This document shows, piece by piece, positions 7,073 to 7,532 of a stretch of DNA of 7,532 bases. The stretch spans positions 1-7,532 of the forward strand of contig JAICIW010000094.1 in the NCBI GenBank assembly GCA_025928735.1. The letters run 5' to 3'. Origin of the DNA: Rhodanobacteraceae bacterium. Lineage in GTDB: Bacteria > Pseudomonadota > Gammaproteobacteria > Xanthomonadales > Rhodanobacteraceae. The position numbers were made by a program, and so were the translations under genes. The first letter of the stretch is position 1. Every line of letters starts with the position of its first letter. Under the pieces are notes generated by a model, which saw nothing but the letters and a program-made list of their open reading frames with translations, was not told where the DNA came from and searched no databases.

Positions 7073-7099
7073 TTATCGGCCGGTGGAGGATTTCCTTTA
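7073..7099 (-). promoter_or_regulatory. Sigma-28 (FliA)-type flagellar promoter
   Basis: On the minus strand TAAAGGAA (7099 to 7092), exactly 11 bases, then GCCGATAA (7080 to 7073). The established FliA consensus is TAAAGTTT-N11-GCCGATAA. The -10 element matches at 8 of 8 positions, the -35 at the 5 core positions (TAAAG), and the spacer length is exact. It lies in the 82-bp gap between the upstream membrane-protein gene and the PilZ/HD-GYP gene. Predicted transcription start is near 7066, giving a leader of about 35 nt containing the GAGG ribosome-binding site. Confidence 0.75.
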
Positions 7100-7112
7100 G
7101 CGGTATGTGCCT

Positions 7113-7532
7113 TCACATGCGCTGCAGGCGCCGTTCATGCATCAGCGCCATGCCGCCCGCGAGCCCCAGCCACGCGGGCAACGCGAACAGGATCCACGGC
7201 AGGTTCTGCTGCGGGAACGCCGGAATGAGCTTGGAGACCAGCGCGAACAGCGTCAGCAACGCCATCAGCCCCGCGATCGCGACGCTGAAGCGTGAAGCGG
7301 CGGCGCCGTGTTTGCGCACGCGCAGCAGCGCCGGAACCAGCAACCACGCGAGCGGGTTGAACAACCACAAGTTTTCATTGGCCCAGGCGGCGCGATGCGC
7401 GGTGCCGAACCACAGCACCAGCATCAGCGCGCCGGCGAAGCCGGCCAGCAGCGCGTACAAGCTGCCGACCACGGCGAACCACCATCGGTCCACCTCGTAC
7501 TGGTTGCGCAACCATGCCGAAGCGATGAACGC
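7113..7532 (-). CDS. Multi-pass membrane protein C-terminus, probably Lnb/DUF4105 family (5' end outside window)
   Basis: The frame is open from the window edge (7532) to the TGA at 7113-7115, giving 139 visible residues. The TTG at 7511 is an internal codon, and residues AFIASAWL continue upstream of it, so the gene starts beyond the window. Four hydrophobic segments are visible at ~17-42, 55-70, 82-102 and 111-130, ending in a short basic tail (HERRLQRM). The order LWFGTAHRAAWANENLWLFNPLAWLL, a helix, then PQQNLPWILFALPAWLGL resembles the C-terminal membrane part of proteins with an Lnb N-terminal periplasmic domain (DUF4105). In characterised Lnb enzymes that domain works in lipoprotein N-acylation. 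The diagnostic N-terminal domain is outside the window, so this is recognition by pattern only. No terminator is visible before the downstream promoter. Confidence 0.55.
   Translation of the reverse strand, partial: AFIASAWLRNQYEVDRWWFAVVGSLYALLAGFAGALMLVLWFGTAHRAAWANENLWLFNPLAWLLVPALLRVRKHGAAASRFSVAIAGLMALLTLFALVSKLIPAFPQQNLPWILFALPAWLGLAGGMALMHERRLQRM

Noticed and set aside
4421..7228. 935-codon plus-strand open frame opposite corA, the PilZ/HD-GYP gene and the gap
   Set aside because: Its product is rich in R, H, Q and A, with no domain signature, and it runs antisense through two genes with clear family motifs. Long antisense frames are expected in high-GC coding DNA. It also crosses the FliA promoter gap.
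1..7532. CRISPR arrays, tRNA or rRNA genes, insertion sequences, phage or toxin-antitoxin genes
   Set aside because: Nothing of these kinds was seen on either strand; there are no regularly spaced repeats, transposase motifs or cloverleaf-like stretches outside the coding regions.

Overview
The window looks like chromosomal DNA of a high-GC gammaproteobacterium. The protein style (RlmI, Lgt, CorA and a multi-pass C-terminus like that of Lnb/DUF4105 proteins) and the structured, GC-rich intergenic repeat suggest the Xanthomonadales (Xanthomonadaceae or Rhodanobacteraceae). This placement is an inference from sequence style, not from a database search.

Layout. Left half, plus strand: the 3' part of an RlmI-type 23S rRNA methyltransferase (1-1047), a 237-bp gap filled by a chain of hairpins that looks like an interspersed repeat, lgt (1285-2205, prolipoprotein diacylglyceryl transferase), and a 668-residue secreted trypsin-like serine protease with a long C-terminal region I cannot assign (2309-4315). 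Right half, minus strand, read from right to left: the C-terminal end of a membrane protein resembling Lnb/DUF4105 proteins (7113-7532, cut by the window edge), a YcgR-like/PilZ/HD-GYP fusion (5366-7030), and corA (4337-5329). The two halves converge with 21 bp between the protease and corA stop codons, and no convincing terminator is visible there.

The most notable region is 5366-7099. A near-consensus flagellar sigma-28 (FliA) promoter, TAAAG(GAA)-N11-GCCGATAA, lies in the gap just upstream of a gene for a c-di-GMP-binding protein. That protein has an intact PilZ signature (RxxxR and DxSxxG). It is fused to an HD-GYP domain that keeps HD and GYP, but the paired metal-binding histidines normally found before the E-R-x-D-G-x-G-Y-P block are Gly-Asn. 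This suggests a motility-regulon c-di-GMP effector in which the phosphodiesterase module has become degenerate and perhaps regulatory. corA follows 36 bp downstream and may be co-transcribed, or may use its own -10 element with little or no leader.

The remaining genes are housekeeping (rRNA modification, lipoprotein lipidation, Mg2+ transport) or envelope functions. The protease is less GC-rich than its neighbours in the stretches counted by hand, and its C-terminal ~400 residues are the largest uncharacterised coding segment here.
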